Part shown: positions 36,335 to 44,884 of the stretch, one piece after another | How positions within the stretch are numbered: the first letter of the stretch is position 1 | Layout of the letters: each line of letters starts with the position of its first letter | Source: Cohnella silvisoli | GTDB lineage: Bacteria > Bacillota > Bacilli > Paenibacillales > Paenibacillaceae | NCBI RefSeq assembly: GCF_021190915.1 | Contig: NZ_JAIOAP010000015.1 | Coordinates: 150,445-214,444, forward strand | Direction of reading: 5' to 3' | DNA length: 64,000 bases | Translations under genes and position numbers: made by a program | The notes under the pieces: model-generated | What the model was told of the DNA's origin: nothing | The model's database searches: none | The model's input: the letters and a program-made list of their open reading frames with translations, nothing else

Positions 36335-38215
36335 TTAAACCATAACTTTGCAAATATCGTTCGTGAATTCTACCGGATCCTGAATCGGCAAGCCTTCGAT
36401 CAGCAGCGCTTGATTGTACAGCAAGGTCGTATAGAGGTTCAATTTCTCCTGATCCTTCTCGTGTGCAGCTTTCAAAGATTGGAACACCGCGTGGTTAATG
36501 TTGATTTCGAGCACCTTGTCCGCTTTCACGTTAGGATTATTCGGCATGGCGTTCAATATTTTTTCCATTTCTATCGTGACTTCGCCTTCCGTAGATAAGC
36601 ATACGGGGTGGGTTTTTAATCTTTTGGATGCCCTGACGGTTTTCACTTTGTCCGATAGGATGGTTTTCATCGATTCGAACAGTTCTTTATTGTCGTTCTC
36701 GTCCGAATTCGTTTCTTTATCCTTTTCATCCGCATCAATCCCTAAGTCGCCGCTGGATACGGATTTGAATTGTTTGTCCTTGTAGGACATGAGCATCTTG
36801 ATCGCGAATTCGTCGATCTCATCGGTGAAGTATAGGATCTCGTACCCTTTGTCGGATACCAGCTCGGTTTGTGGAAGCTTCTCGATTCTCTCGTTCGTTG
36901 CTCCGGAAGCATAATAAATGAATTTCTGATCTTCCGGCATTCTGGAGACGTATTCGTCTAAAGTGACCGGCTTCTTCTCCGTGGACGAATAGAACATCAG
37001 CAAGTCCTGCAAGACATCCTTATGCATTCCGTAGTCGCTGTAAATCCCGTATTTCAATTGTCTGCCGAAGGATTTGTAAAACTCGTCGTACTTCTCTCTC
37101 TCATCCTTCAATAAACTTAGCAGTTGGCTCTTGATTTTACTTTGGATGTTCTTCGCGATCAGCTTTAATTGGCGGTCATGCTGCAGCATCTCGCGCGAGA
37201 TGTTAAGGGACAAGTCTTCCGAATCTACCATCCCTTTAACGAAGCTGAAAAAGTCGGGCAGCAAATCAGCGCATTTATCCATGATCAATACGCCATTGGA
37301 ATACAGCTCTAATCCTTTTTCATATTCCTTGGAGTAATAATCGAACGGAATGCTTCCCGGAATATATAGGATGGCATTATATCTAACGGCGCCATCGGCG
37401 CTCAGATGAATATGCTTAATCGGCTTATCGAAACCGTAACGCTTCTCCGAATAAAATTGATCGTAATCTTCCGGAGTGAGCTCGCTTTTATTTTTCTTCC
37501 AGATCGGAATCAAGCTGTTGACGGTTTGTTCTTCTTCATAATCCTCGAATTCATTTTCGCTGCCTTCTTTAGGCCTTTTACCGACAACGTCCATCTTGAT
37601 CGGATATCTGATGAAATCGGAATATTTTTTGATAATCGCTTTTAAGCGATACACTTCCAAATACTCGTCGTAACTGTCATCTTCCGTGTTCTCTTTTATT
37701 TTCAGGAAAACTTCTGTCCCTACCGTATCCTTCTCAACCGGCTCAATCGTGTACCCGTCCGCGCCAGTGGATTCCCATTTGTACGCGGTGTCGCTGTCCA
37801 ATGCTTTGCTTATTACCGTAACCACGTCGGCTACCATGAAAGCGGAATAGAAGCCAACGCCGAATTGACCGATAATGTCGTGTCCGTCCTTGGATTCGTT
37901 CTCTTTCTTGAACGCCAGCGAGCCGCTCTTAGCGATGATTCCAAGGTTGTTCTCCAGATCTTCCTTGGTCATGCCGATACCGGTATCTCGGATGGTCAAT
38001 GTTCTGTTCGCCTTATCGGCGACTACTTTAATATAATAATTGTCTTTGTCGAAAACCAAGTTCTCATCGGTTAACGCTTTGTAGTAAATCTTGTCGATCG
38101 CATCGCTGGCATTGGAAATCAATTCTCTGAGGAAGATCTCTTTTTGCGTATAAATGGAGTTGATCATCATTTCCAAAAGTCTTTTGGATTCCGCTTTAAA
38201 CTGTTTCTTTGACAC
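36335..38215 (-). CDS. htpG: Molecular chaperone HtpG (bacterial Hsp90)
   Basis: A 626-residue ATP-dependent chaperone. The N-terminal ATP-binding domain has IFLRELISNASDAIDK, DTGIGMTKED, and GQFGVGFYSAFMV; the middle domain has the catalytic-loop region NISREMLQHD; the C-terminal dimerisation region has TTLLYNQALLIEGLP. Homologues begin at about xxKKQFKAES, which points to the GTG at 38215 with AGGAG upstream, not the ATG at 38269. A perfect CIRCE element lies 62 bases upstream, so HrcA control is expected. Confidence 0.95.
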   Translation of the reverse strand: MSKKQFKAESKRLLEMMINSIYTQKEIFLRELISNASDAIDKIYYKALTDENLVFDKDNYYIKVVADKANRTLTIRDTGIGMTKEDLENNLGIIAKSGSLAFKKENESKDGHDIIGQFGVGFYSAFMVADVVTVISKALDSDTAYKWESTGADGYTIEPVEKDTVGTEVFLKIKENTEDDSYDEYLEVYRLKAIIKKYSDFIRYPIKMDVVGKRPKEGSENEFEDYEEEQTVNSLIPIWKKNKSELTPEDYDQFYSEKRYGFDKPIKHIHLSADGAVRYNAILYIPGSIPFDYYSKEYEKGLELYSNGVLIMDKCADLLPDFFSFVKGMVDSEDLSLNISREMLQHDRQLKLIAKNIQSKIKSQLLSLLKDEREKYDEFYKSFGRQLKYGIYSDYGMHKDVLQDLLMFYSSTEKKPVTLDEYVSRMPEDQKFIYYASGATNERIEKLPQTELVSDKGYEILYFTDEIDEFAIKMLMSYKDKQFKSVSSGDLGIDADEKDKETNSDENDNKELFESMKTILSDKVKTVRASKRLKTHPVCLSTEGEVTIEMEKILNAMPNNPNVKADKVLEININHAVFQSLKAAHEKDQEKLNLYTTLLYNQALLIEGLPIQDPVEFTNDICKVMV

Positions 38216-38276
38216 GTATAGCTCTCCTTTCGATATCGCAAATCTGGGGTAACGTAAGTTTAAGATCATTCATAGT

Positions 38277-38303
38277 TTAGCACTCAATTCATCAGAGTGC
38301 TAA
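38277..38303. promoter_or_regulatory. CIRCE element upstream of htpG
   Basis: TTAGCACTC-N9-GAGTGCTAA is an exact match to the CIRCE operator bound by HrcA. It normally controls groESL and dnaK operons. Here it lies directly in the htpG promoter region, with the T/A-rich stretch at 38304-38340 upstream of it supplying the likely promoter. In Bacillus subtilis htpG is not a CIRCE gene, so this is a different wiring. Confidence 0.95.
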
Positions 38304-38393
38304 TTCTTATTTTTATATATCATATCCGCAAATTAAATGTCAACACTTTAACAAACACTTTAACAAACGCGGACACGAGTTTGCTCCCTCTAA

Positions 38394-38433
38394 TAAGACA
38401 AAGCACCTCATGAATTGAGATGCTTTGTCTTAT
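38394..38433. terminator. Terminator after the ADP-ribosylglycohydrolase gene
   Basis: AAGACAAAGCA pairs with TGCTTTGTCTT, with additional CTCA/TGAG pairing inside. On the minus strand it lies 15 bases beyond the stop of the upstream gene. Confidence 0.8.
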
Positions 38434-38447
38434 TATTCGTACCGGAA

Positions 38448-40349
38448 TCAGATATACGACCCGTAATCGTATTGCTGGGGCATGCAGCTTCCTTTCTCGG
38501 AGAAAATAAGGCTATATTCGGCGCTTGCTCCCCGTCGGATACACTTCAGCACGATCCGGTTCTCCCCTTTTCGCAGCTTGATCCCCCTATGGTGCTTGTT
38601 CTCGGCGGTCCACCAATCCCGCTCATCGGAGGCGCTGATTTCTTCGTCGTTGATCCATAACCGATAACCGTCCGTATGGCCGACCATGACATGCACCTCT
38701 CGGTCTTCAGGGCAATGCAATCGCCTCTCCGCGTATGCTACGCAGGGTCCCTGATAGCCGAAAAAATCACTTACGGAGAATAGATCCTCTCTCAAGTTAA
38801 CTAGCTTATACTCCGGTTGGTCAGCCAAGTAATCCTTGTCCGAGTCTACGACCGCGTTCAAGTGATATTGCCTGACCGCGTCCACGGAATGGTCGGGATT
38901 CGCAAATCCGAGATCCTGCTTACTGTACCATTCGCCAAGTTCGGTTGGCCGGAAGCTTACGGCGTTCTCCCAGAAGGGACCGTATATTTTCCATACCTGC
39001 GCCCCGTTCAAGCCGAATTCGTAAGCATAGCTTTGGCCGTCTCCGGACAGTTGCAGCTTCATTCGGTTGCATTCCTGAAGCAGCGTTAGGCTCTCGGGAA
39101 CGGTAAAGGTGATCGGAACTGATATACCGTTTGCATCGAGACGGAGAGTGCGGGGCTGCCAATCGCTTATCCATCCTTCCGGGACTTCAAGCTCCGCCTT
39201 GAATGTCATATCCGGAACTTGAGCATACGCTTTGTTCAAATTCAGGGTTATTCGTTTACTCTCTCCCAAGCCGATCACCGGATCGCCGTGGTAGTCCACC
39301 GAATACTCCAAGTCATGAATCCGCTCCGTTGGAACGGGAATGAATGCGGGCGCTCCTGCGAATTCGACTAAAGCGTTGCGTTCCATAGCCATCGTCAATC
39401 CTACCCGGCACGTATCGTCGGCAAGCGTCTCCAGATTATTGTCGGAGCGCGTAACGTCTATGCCCAGAACGTAGCTTGTATCGTAAAAATCGTAAGTTTC
39501 CTTTAAGTATGCGGCACCTTGGATAATCCCGAGCAGGGCGCCAGCCGTTGCGCAGCTGCAATCGGTATCGTAACCGCAGTTCAACGCGATCATAGTAGAA
39601 TCCAGAAAATGTCCTTGTCCGCAGATCAGCGCCACAAGCGTGAATGCCGTGTTCTGGTACAGGTTGGTGCAGTCCGGATGGCCGTATTCGCGTATAATCC
39701 GTTCACGAACCTTCACCCAATCGCGTTCGGATTCGCACCACTTGAACGTGTCCTCAACCGCTTGCCGGATTCGAGTACGCTTGGGCAAATAAGCTAGTCC
39801 AATCTCGAATAACGTAGGCAGATCGGATTCGAAGAACGCCGCCGACTCGATCGCCGCCCAGAACTGCTCCGTGTATACCGAGTCGCCTTCATGGTCCATA
39901 ATGCCGTCTTTAGCCGCGAACTCGGCCGCAAGCTCGGGATTTCCCGGGGAGATGCAAGCCCAAATCTCGGCCCGAATTGGACAACCCATACCGTTAACAT
40001 AGTAACGGTTATTGAAAGCGCCGGATACTGGGGGATGAATGCCCCGTGCGAAATTTTTCATGAACACCCCGTATTCGCCGGGCGCATAAGGGCATTGATT
40101 ATGAAAAGCCTCCGCGAGGTCGTCGGTGTTAAAATAGATGCCCTTCTTCTCCATAACCTCAAGCCATAACACCTGAAGCTCCAAATCGTCATTCGGCAGC
40201 ATTTCCTTAATCGCCTTCGGGTCGTACTCATAATGAAACAGCTCTTTGCGGCCTTCATAAGGAGCACCGACAGTTCCAGCAATACTCTTACCGAGCCACG
40301 CGCCGAAAACCTTATCCCGGTAAGTCTCGTACGTTAACGTTTTTTTCAT
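38448..40349 (-). CDS. ADP-ribosylglycohydrolase family protein with C-terminal beta domain
   Basis: A 633-residue cytoplasmic protein. Residues 1-330 form the all-helical ADP-ribosylglycohydrolase fold, starting DKVFGAWLGKSIAGTVGAPYEG, with metal-binding residues in FNTDDLAEAFH and NCGYDTDCSCATAGALLG. Such enzymes remove ADP-ribose from proteins or small molecules. Residues about 340-633 form beta-rich domains (YSVDYHGDPVIGLGESKRI; EVHVMVGHTDGYRLWINDEE) resembling carbohydrate-binding or PA14-like modules. A strong AGGAG site precedes the ATG. Fusion with a sugar-binding tail hints at a glycoside-linked substrate, but this is inference. Confidence 0.88.
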   Translation of the reverse strand: MKKTLTYETYRDKVFGAWLGKSIAGTVGAPYEGRKELFHYEYDPKAIKEMLPNDDLELQVLWLEVMEKKGIYFNTDDLAEAFHNQCPYAPGEYGVFMKNFARGIHPPVSGAFNNRYYVNGMGCPIRAEIWACISPGNPELAAEFAAKDGIMDHEGDSVYTEQFWAAIESAAFFESDLPTLFEIGLAYLPKRTRIRQAVEDTFKWCESERDWVKVRERIIREYGHPDCTNLYQNTAFTLVALICGQGHFLDSTMIALNCGYDTDCSCATAGALLGIIQGAAYLKETYDFYDTSYVLGIDVTRSDNNLETLADDTCRVGLTMAMERNALVEFAGAPAFIPVPTERIHDLEYSVDYHGDPVIGLGESKRITLNLNKAYAQVPDMTFKAELEVPEGWISDWQPRTLRLDANGISVPITFTVPESLTLLQECNRMKLQLSGDGQSYAYEFGLNGAQVWKIYGPFWENAVSFRPTELGEWYSKQDLGFANPDHSVDAVRQYHLNAVVDSDKDYLADQPEYKLVNLREDLFSVSDFFGYQGPCVAYAERRLHCPEDREVHVMVGHTDGYRLWINDEEISASDERDWWTAENKHHRGIKLRKGENRIVLKCIRRGASAEYSLIFSEKGSCMPQQYDYGSYI

Positions 40350-40577
40350 TGTTGTTCTCCTTCGAAGGTGGATGGAATAAGTGTTACCTTCATTGTAAGA
40401 ACCGGAGAACTGAAATCCTATGCCGTTTTCTTGGATTTATTTTCACTATTCTACGATTATCCGCGCGGAATCAGTTGTTTGTAAGCTCTAGGCGACCTGC
40501 CCTCGGCTATGCTGAACAAAGCTTTGAGGTATAAGGAGAAAGGCGGTCATTTCGGAAAAGTGTGCATTAAAATTTAA

Positions 40578-41096
40578 TTATCCTTTTTCTTCCTGTAACA
40601 ACTTCTTTATCTCCATCAAATCATCTTTGACTTCACTTCTAAATTGAGCGAAATCGGATTCAAGTCTATGTAAATGTCCCTGCATATCGTCGATTTCCTG
40701 CTCCGCTTTGTAATTAATGGCATAATCGATTACCGACTCTCTTTTGTCCCTTGCCGTTTGCCTATTTTGGCTCATCATGATGATCGGCGCTTGAAAGCCC
40801 GCAAGAAAAGAGAGAACCAAATTCAATAAAATAAATGGCGCTTCATCAAAATGAATGACTTTCGTGAAAGATAAGGAATTGATAACGATCCATAATACAA
40901 GAATTGCAAAGAATAGGATAATAAATCGCCAACTGCCGCCGAACGATGCTATTTTATCGGCGAATTTATCGGACCATTTCGTTGATTTAATGTACTCTTC
41001 ATTCAAATGCCCATGAATGCGGCTTTCAAATTCGGCGACTAGCAGATTTACTCGTTTGTTATAGTCCGTTAAATCGTTTGAAATATCATTTTCCAC
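40578..41096 (-). CDS. DUF1003 membrane protein
   Basis: A 172-residue protein with two membrane segments at residues about 57-73 and 84-105, joined by a short loop containing HFDEAPFILLNLVLSFLAGFQ. The DUF1003 signature APIIMMSQNRQTARDKRES follows, and the C-terminal 50 residues are a predicted coiled coil (DMQGHLHRLESDFAQFRSEV). Start is GTG. Function of the family is unknown. A hairpin at 41181-41210 separates it from the small gene upstream. Confidence 0.9.
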   Translation of the reverse strand: MENDISNDLTDYNKRVNLLVAEFESRIHGHLNEEYIKSTKWSDKFADKIASFGGSWRFIILFFAILVLWIVINSLSFTKVIHFDEAPFILLNLVLSFLAGFQAPIIMMSQNRQTARDKRESVIDYAINYKAEQEIDDMQGHLHRLESDFAQFRSEVKDDLMEIKKLLQEEKG

Positions 41097-41180
41097 AATT
41101 CTCGCCCCAATTTCGATTTGGCTTAACTTGATAATAACTATTCTAGATAACGAGCACGTGATATTACCGCTAATAAAATA

Positions 41181-41210
41181 TTAACTCAGGTATATACATA
41201 CCTGAGTTAA
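41181..41210. terminator. Palindromic hairpin between DUF1003 and the 53-residue gene
   Basis: TTAACTCAGGTAT pairs with ATACCTGAGTTAA almost without loop. It lies 12 bases downstream of the small leftward gene and is followed on that strand by a T-rich stretch, so it is probably an intrinsic terminator. Confidence 0.7.
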
Positions 41211-41222
41211 TTCCGTTTTAAC

Positions 41223-41384
41223 CTATTTTTCTTCTCGACCATTGTTGAGTTGCATTTTTATTTTATCGAAAACCTCATCGTGGCCATATCGGATATCGGA
41301 GTTCTTCGCTTCGAGCTCTGCCTCATTCAGCTTAATAAAAATCTCGTTTCCATGCTGAAAATTCTCATATTGCTCAATGCTCAT
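41223..41384 (-). CDS. Small antitoxin-like protein, 53 residues
   Basis: A short gene with a strong GGGAGGCTGTC site before its ATG. The product begins MSIEQYENFQHGNEIFIKLN and ends KMQLNNGREEK. The middle, KLNEAELEAKNSDIRYGHDEVFDKIK, is rich in charged helix formers and resembles the toxin-binding tails of RelB/Phd-like antitoxins, where a DEVF or EEVF segment is common. There is no adjacent toxin gene, so this is either a solitary antitoxin-like protein or something else. The resemblance is by eye only. Confidence 0.65.
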   Translation of the reverse strand: MSIEQYENFQHGNEIFIKLNEAELEAKNSDIRYGHDEVFDKIKMQLNNGREEK

Positions 41385-41531
41385 GACAGCCTCCCTTTTT
41401 ATATCCTCATTTTATCATTATTATGATAGTTCATCAATTTTCGATTCAGTTCTTCTATAGCAGGCTCTAATAATGTTTTCGTTTATGGAAATAATGTATT
41501 AGCAAGCTACATAATAAGTGGGTGAAATTCT

Positions 41532-42278
41532 GTGAAAACATTAAATCCACGACTGGAATCAAATTTACAGCAAATTGTCGATGCACTTGGAAACAGCACT
41601 GATTTGGTCATTCGAAGGTTTCATATCGGTCTATGCGATTCAATTCAAACAGGTATCGTTTATATGCAAGGACTAGCTAAATCGGAAGCTGTCGATCGGA
41701 TCATGGAAGCACTCTTCATTCATACGAGAAGTACTTCAATCCGTTTGCATGATAAGGTCGGTCCAAACATCATCCGGTTTTTCAAGGACTCTATACTCCC
41801 TGTCGGAGGAATGAAGGAGACGGATGACTTTAACACCCTGATCGCCTGCATTTTATCGGGAGAAACGATTATATTGGTTGACGAATGCGACTTGGCTTTA
41901 AGAGTTACGAACACCCAAGGATGGGAAAAACGAGCTATTGAAGAGCCTGCAAGCCAATCTGTAGTGAGAGGGCCTAGACGCATTGAGGTGGTTTTAACGA
42001 CCATCTGGTTTATTACGATTTTTTTCAGGCTGTGCAGTTTATTTTACATTTCGACTATAGGTATTGCCCAAACGTTGAAATTGCGTGAGTATAAATTTTT
42101 AATCAATCCATTAAGCATTATCCTGATCATTATTGCGTTGATATCATTTCCGAACGTGGTGTTCTACCAACAAGCCGTTCTGCTATGGCCTATCTATGCT
42201 TCAAATTTTGAAGTTTTTCTGCCTTTGCTAATACTGGCGGCGTATGTTTTCAAAAAAATGTTGAAAAAATATCGATAG
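41532..42278 (+). CDS. Chimeric spore germination protein: GerA-type N-terminus joined to GerB-type C-terminus
   Basis: A 248-residue frame starting at GTG. Residues 1-145 match the soluble N-terminal part of GerA-family receptors (LGNSTDLVIRRFHIG; GETIILVDECDLAL; ending SQSVVRGPR). From residue about 147 onward it abruptly becomes the membrane C-terminus of a GerB-type permease-like subunit (RIEVVLTTIWFITIFFRLC; LRDY-like LREYKFLINPLSIIL; SFPNVV). A complete GerA would continue with its own membrane domain. The simplest reading is an in-frame deletion that fused the 5' end of a gerA gene to the 3' end of a gerB gene, removing everything between. It is unlikely to work as a normal receptor. 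Confidence 0.82.
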   Translation: MKTLNPRLESNLQQIVDALGNSTDLVIRRFHIGLCDSIQTGIVYMQGLAKSEAVDRIMEALFIHTRSTSIRLHDKVGPNIIRFFKDSILPVGGMKETDDFNTLIACILSGETIILVDECDLALRVTNTQGWEKRAIEEPASQSVVRGPRRIEVVLTTIWFITIFFRLCSLFYISTIGIAQTLKLREYKFLINPLSIILIIIALISFPNVVFYQQAVLLWPIYASNFEVFLPLLILAAYVFKKMLKKYR

Positions 42279-42286
42279 AAAGTGAA

Positions 42287-42315
42287 AGGACCAGAGCGCT
42301 TTCCCCTGGTCCTTC
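42287..42315. terminator. Terminator between the germination chimera and the hydrolase
   Basis: AAGGACCAG pairs with CTGGTCCTT across an 11-base loop. It lies just after the rightward stop and can serve both converging genes. Confidence 0.75.
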
Positions 42316-42341
42316 ATCCTCTTTCCCGTGGTTCGTCATCC

Positions 42342-43787
42342 TTATTGATTCACTTTATAATTCACTTCCGGGTATTTGGCGGCTAATCTTTGGAGCTCGG
42401 AATCGTCTTTTCCTTTCAAATACCGGTCGAAAAAGGCAACACTGAATTCGTTTATGATACGATGGTCCCGTCGCGGATCTGCGCCGCCCAACCCTAGCCA
42501 TGGAGAGAATAACGCAAGATCGGAGTAGCTTGCATGCTTCGAACCCGGAATAAGGAGGGATAAACCGCCGCCTGCTAAAGCATAGCCCGATTTGAGCTTA
42601 TATTCTTTCCTGGGAGCTTCAAACTCTTCGCGGGTTCCCACCCCTTTCTGTTTCGCGACATCATCGTAAGAGATCATCACCTTATTATACGTCTCTTCTG
42701 AATACATCATAAAGAATGGCTTTCCAAATCCTTTTTCGGAAACGGGCGGACCATAAAACCCGCCGTCCATACTTAGGGCAGCCTTCACGCGCGGATCATT
42801 CTTCATCAATTGCAGCGTAACGGCTCCCCCGAACGAATGTCCAAGCATGCCGATTCGTTCAATATCGATTTTGCTGGTAAAGCGGCCTTTAGAATCGTTC
42901 TTGTTAAGCTTCTCCACTTGATCGAGTACAAAGGCAGCATCGGCGGTCCAAAGCGGTATATGCTTTCCGTACTCGGCATTAGAGGTCAAGTCGCGGTCGG
43001 TTTTGCTAATGGCTGCGTGTCCGTCAGGAAATACGGAGGCCGCAGCTTCATAAGCATAATCGATGCCCACAACGATATAACCATGGCTTGCAAGTTCCTC
43101 CACCTGGTACATATTTTGATTGCGAAATCCGTTCATCCCATGTGAAAAAATCAATACGGGATAACGGCTTTCCGAATCCGAAAGCTTGGCTTCCAGCAAA
43201 GAATACGTTTTGACCAGCCCAAGATGGCTGAACGTGAAAGCCGGGAGGTCCAACATTTTTGATGAAATAGCTCCTGTCATTTTCGACGCATTTTGGAGAT
43301 AAGGGCTCCGCTTATCCCCGCCGCCTTCGGCTGCAGGGTACCAAATTTGCACCATCAATTCACGCCGATCATCCGGGTTCTCCGTATAAGATTCTCCCCG
43401 CTGTTCATCTACCCAGTGAAACACCGTCGTTCCGACCGGATAAGGCCCCGTCGGTTTCACAAACGAGAATACAGGCATGACCGCTGGCAGTGCGACCGAG
43501 ACCAACAAATATACAGTCAATAACACCGCTTGAATCGTGACCGCAATCTTGCTTCTGCCGCCCTCCTTGCGCTTGCCTAAGAAGAAGTAAGCCGTCAAAA
43601 TCAATGGAGTCAAGTACGCCGGAATCATCTGCCAACGCCCGCCCTCCACGACAAGCTGCACAATAACCAACCCGAAAGCAATTGCCAGAGGCATGACGGA
43701 ACCCCGTCCGGACTTCTTATTCGCGATGAAAGCCCAATACAGCAGGCCAAAATTGATCGCGATCAAACCTAATTCAAATATCCTCAT
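42342..43787 (-). CDS. Membrane-anchored alpha/beta hydrolase, PAF-acetylhydrolase-like
   Basis: A 481-residue protein. Four hydrophobic segments in the first 110 residues anchor a large catalytic domain. The oxyanion strand is PVLIFSHGMNG, the nucleophile is Ser318 in GMLGHSFGG, a candidate acid is Asp341 in SMDGGF, and a late histidine sits in GSKHASYSD. This arrangement fits the platelet-activating-factor acetylhydrolase/dienelactone hydrolase group, which hydrolyses short acyl esters or lipids. GGGAGATAAAC precedes the ATG. Confidence 0.88.
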   Translation of the reverse strand: MRIFELGLIAINFGLLYWAFIANKKSGRGSVMPLAIAFGLVIVQLVVEGGRWQMIPAYLTPLILTAYFFLGKRKEGGRSKIAVTIQAVLLTVYLLVSVALPAVMPVFSFVKPTGPYPVGTTVFHWVDEQRGESYTENPDDRRELMVQIWYPAAEGGGDKRSPYLQNASKMTGAISSKMLDLPAFTFSHLGLVKTYSLLEAKLSDSESRYPVLIFSHGMNGFRNQNMYQVEELASHGYIVVGIDYAYEAAASVFPDGHAAISKTDRDLTSNAEYGKHIPLWTADAAFVLDQVEKLNKNDSKGRFTSKIDIERIGMLGHSFGGAVTLQLMKNDPRVKAALSMDGGFYGPPVSEKGFGKPFFMMYSEETYNKVMISYDDVAKQKGVGTREEFEAPRKEYKLKSGYALAGGGLSLLIPGSKHASYSDLALFSPWLGLGGADPRRDHRIINEFSVAFFDRYLKGKDDSELQRLAAKYPEVNYKVNQ

Positions 43788-43915
43788 GTTTATCTCCCTC
43801 GCCTTTTAATTAACTAGACTCATCCTATATAAAAAAGATAAAGACAAAACGGAGGATAATCTGAATTTTTTCTAAAGAATTCGAAATGAGTGCGGTGGAG
43901 TTGTGGCTGAATGAA

Positions 43916-43959
43916 AAAACGAGAAGATCCGGAGGACTTGCCCCGCATCTTCTCGTTTT
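43916..43959 (-). terminator. Terminator of the vanished SLH gene
   Basis: On the minus strand AAAACGAGAAGAT pairs with ATCTTCTCGTTTT, followed by a T tract. It lies 30 bases beyond the stop codon of the SLH remnant and is therefore the surviving terminator of that gene. Confidence 0.8.
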
Positions 43960-43988
43960 GTAAATCATGGGTTGTTCTCAGTTATTAC

Positions 43989-44070
43989 TTACTTGCTCTT
44001 TTGCGCCAACATCTTAAGCAGAACCGACACAGCTTCTGCTCTTGATGTAAGCAAACCGTGGGTTAGAATC
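43989..44070 (-). pseudogene. SLH domain remnant, last 25 codons
   Basis: On the minus strand this reads SRAEAVSVLLKMLAQKSK followed by a stop, preceded by a few in-frame codons. The intact-looking SLH end near 48.9 kb reads TRAEAVTVLLKMLAQQGK, so this is the C-terminal end of another S-layer-homology protein whose rest has been lost. The upstream frame quickly loses similarity. The remaining stretch of the 43788-44174 gap holds its terminator and nothing else recognisable. Confidence 0.8.
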
Positions 44071-44174
44071 GAATGAGTAGATTATATCTCATTTATCCGT
44101 AAAGGATTATTAATATTTGCGGCTTAACTGGAAACAAAAGGATTGTTTGACCCGTCTATACTTTCGAGGTGGTC

Positions 44175-44762
44175 ATGGTGAACAAAAGAACGTTAGCCTT
44201 TTCCCTATGCTTCGCGATTATCTTATTGGCGGGGTCTCTCCTAAAGCCGCAAGCCGTCCATGCATGCTCGTGCGCGGCTCCCGAGTCCGCCGAGAAACAA
44301 GTAAGAAAAGAGCTTGAACACAAGTCCGCAATCTTCGCGGGCACGGTGGTTAAAGTCACTCCTCCGCGTTTTAATATCATCATGTCATCCGCGGACCTAG
44401 TCAAAGTTACTTTTAAAGTTTCCCGGGTGTGGAAGGGGGAGCTCGGAAGGCAAGCTGTCGTCTATACGGCTATGAGCTCTGCCAGTTGCGGAATCGAGAA
44501 TTTCCAAGTCGGCACGAAGTATATCGTGTCTGCTTACAAGGATTCGAAGCCGCTGGAAACGAATATTTGCGACTTAACCAAGCCCCTGGCATCTGCCGGA
44601 GCCGAGTTGGCCATTCTTGGCGACGGATACGAGCCGACTAACCAAGCGCTGGATCAGGTCGATCTTTCTCCTATGTCGATTATCGTCATCCTAGCTACGA
44701 TCATTTTCGGAAGCGCCATCGTTGTCAAGATCGTTAGGCATCGTCGCAGATATAGACCATAA
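44175..44762 (+). CDS. Exported TIMP/netrin-like protein with C-terminal anchor
   Basis: A 195-residue protein. A signal peptide ends at AVHA near residue 30, so the mature chain would begin CSCAAPESAE. This Cys-x-Cys start is the hallmark of tissue-inhibitor-of-metalloproteinase-like bacterial domains. Further cysteines occur in SSASCGIENF and TNICDLTKP, forming likely disulfides. A final membrane segment (MSIIVILATIIFGSAIVV) is followed by a basic tail, so the domain is displayed outside. The ATG at 44175 follows GAGGTGG. Its role is unknown; bacterial members are rarely characterised. A GTTATCC/GGATAAC hairpin follows. Confidence 0.8.
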   Translation: MVNKRTLAFSLCFAIILLAGSLLKPQAVHACSCAAPESAEKQVRKELEHKSAIFAGTVVKVTPPRFNIIMSSADLVKVTFKVSRVWKGELGRQAVVYTAMSSASCGIENFQVGTKYIVSAYKDSKPLETNICDLTKPLASAGAELAILGDGYEPTNQALDQVDLSPMSIIVILATIIFGSAIVVKIVRHRRRYRP

Positions 44763-44884
44763 ATCGCTAGTATTTGTTTGTAAACAATGAAAAAAGAGTT
44801 ATCCCTCAAGCATCTCTCACACATGCAGGATAACCCTACTTTTACCTTCTACTATGTCAAGTTTCTTGATTGCGGCTCTAGTCC

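Noticed and set aside
41223..41384. Complete toxin-antitoxin module
   Set aside because: Only an antitoxin-like small protein is visible; the neighbours are DUF1003 and a germination gene chimera, neither a toxin.
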